A stretch of DNA of 5,259 bases from Clostridiales bacterium (GTDB lineage Bacteria > Bacillota > Clostridia > UBA1381): contig DMLG01000126.1 of the NCBI GenBank assembly GCA_003453455.1, positions 1 through 5,259 on the forward strand. Direction: 5' to 3'. The position numbers were made by a program, and so were the translations under genes. Positions 5,214-5,259 of this stretch are shown here, piece by piece. Position 1 is the first letter of the stretch. Each line of letters begins with the position of its first letter. The notes under the pieces were generated by a model. That model was not told the origin of the DNA, did no database searches, and saw only the letters and a program-made list of their open reading frames with translations.

Positions 5214-5259
5214 AATTCCTCCATTTTGAAATTTTTAAATTTTAAAATTTCATTTTTTC
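5214..5259 (-). other. Upstream region of the aminotransferase gene, A/T-rich, promoter not resolved
   Basis: Apart from the GGAGG site, this edge of the window is nearly pure A/T, with an inverted repeat GAAATTTT (5228-5235) and AAAATTTC (5244-5251). A -10-like TAAAAT (complement of 5239-5244) is present, but its -35 would fall beyond the window, so no promoter is claimed. Confidence 0.35.

Overview
The window looks like chromosomal DNA from a low-GC, endospore-forming Firmicute, most likely a member of the Clostridia. Four things point there: a SpoIIM-type sporulation protein, an S-layer-homology (SLH) surface protein with a Gram-positive signal peptide, strong AGGAGG-type ribosome binding sites, and A/T-rich spacers with sigma-A-like promoters. 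No species can be named from the sequence alone.

Layout, right to left along the minus strand. A class I aminotransferase (subgroup Ib aspartate aminotransferase, aspB-like, 4026-5213) ends in a long hairpin terminator. That terminator fills almost the whole gap before spoIIM (3401-3961). SpoIIM is a membrane component of the engulfment machinery. After a 71-base gap with its own sigma-A-like promoter comes a XerD-family tyrosine recombinase (2445-3329). The spoIIM/xerD neighbourhood is also known from Bacillus subtilis, which supports both identifications. A shared bidirectional terminator (2412-2446) then separates xerD from a small convergent XRE-type regulator on the plus strand (2158-2400). 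The regulator is divergent from a 660-residue secreted SLH protein on the minus strand (65-2047), which ends in a perfectly palindromic terminator (24-57).

The window falls into two parts. The right half (aspB, spoIIM, xerD) is housekeeping and sporulation DNA. The left half (XRE regulator plus SLH protein) looks like an accessory cell-surface pair with a common control region. The SLH promoter there (TTGACA, 17 bases, TACTAT) is overlaid by a direct repeat spaced exactly 21 bp and by a 7+7 bp palindrome, which is what an operator would look like.

Three points stand out. The XerD-like protein keeps the fold, the catalytic tyrosine and the canonical C-terminus, but has Lys, Thr and Tyr where the family has its first catalytic Arg, its catalytic Lys and the His of HxxR. 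The Shine-Dalgarno of spoIIM lies inside the 3' arm of the upstream gene's terminator hairpin. The SLH protein carries about 440 residues of extracellular sequence that I cannot assign to a family. I see no tRNA, rRNA, CRISPR array, insertion sequence or attachment site.
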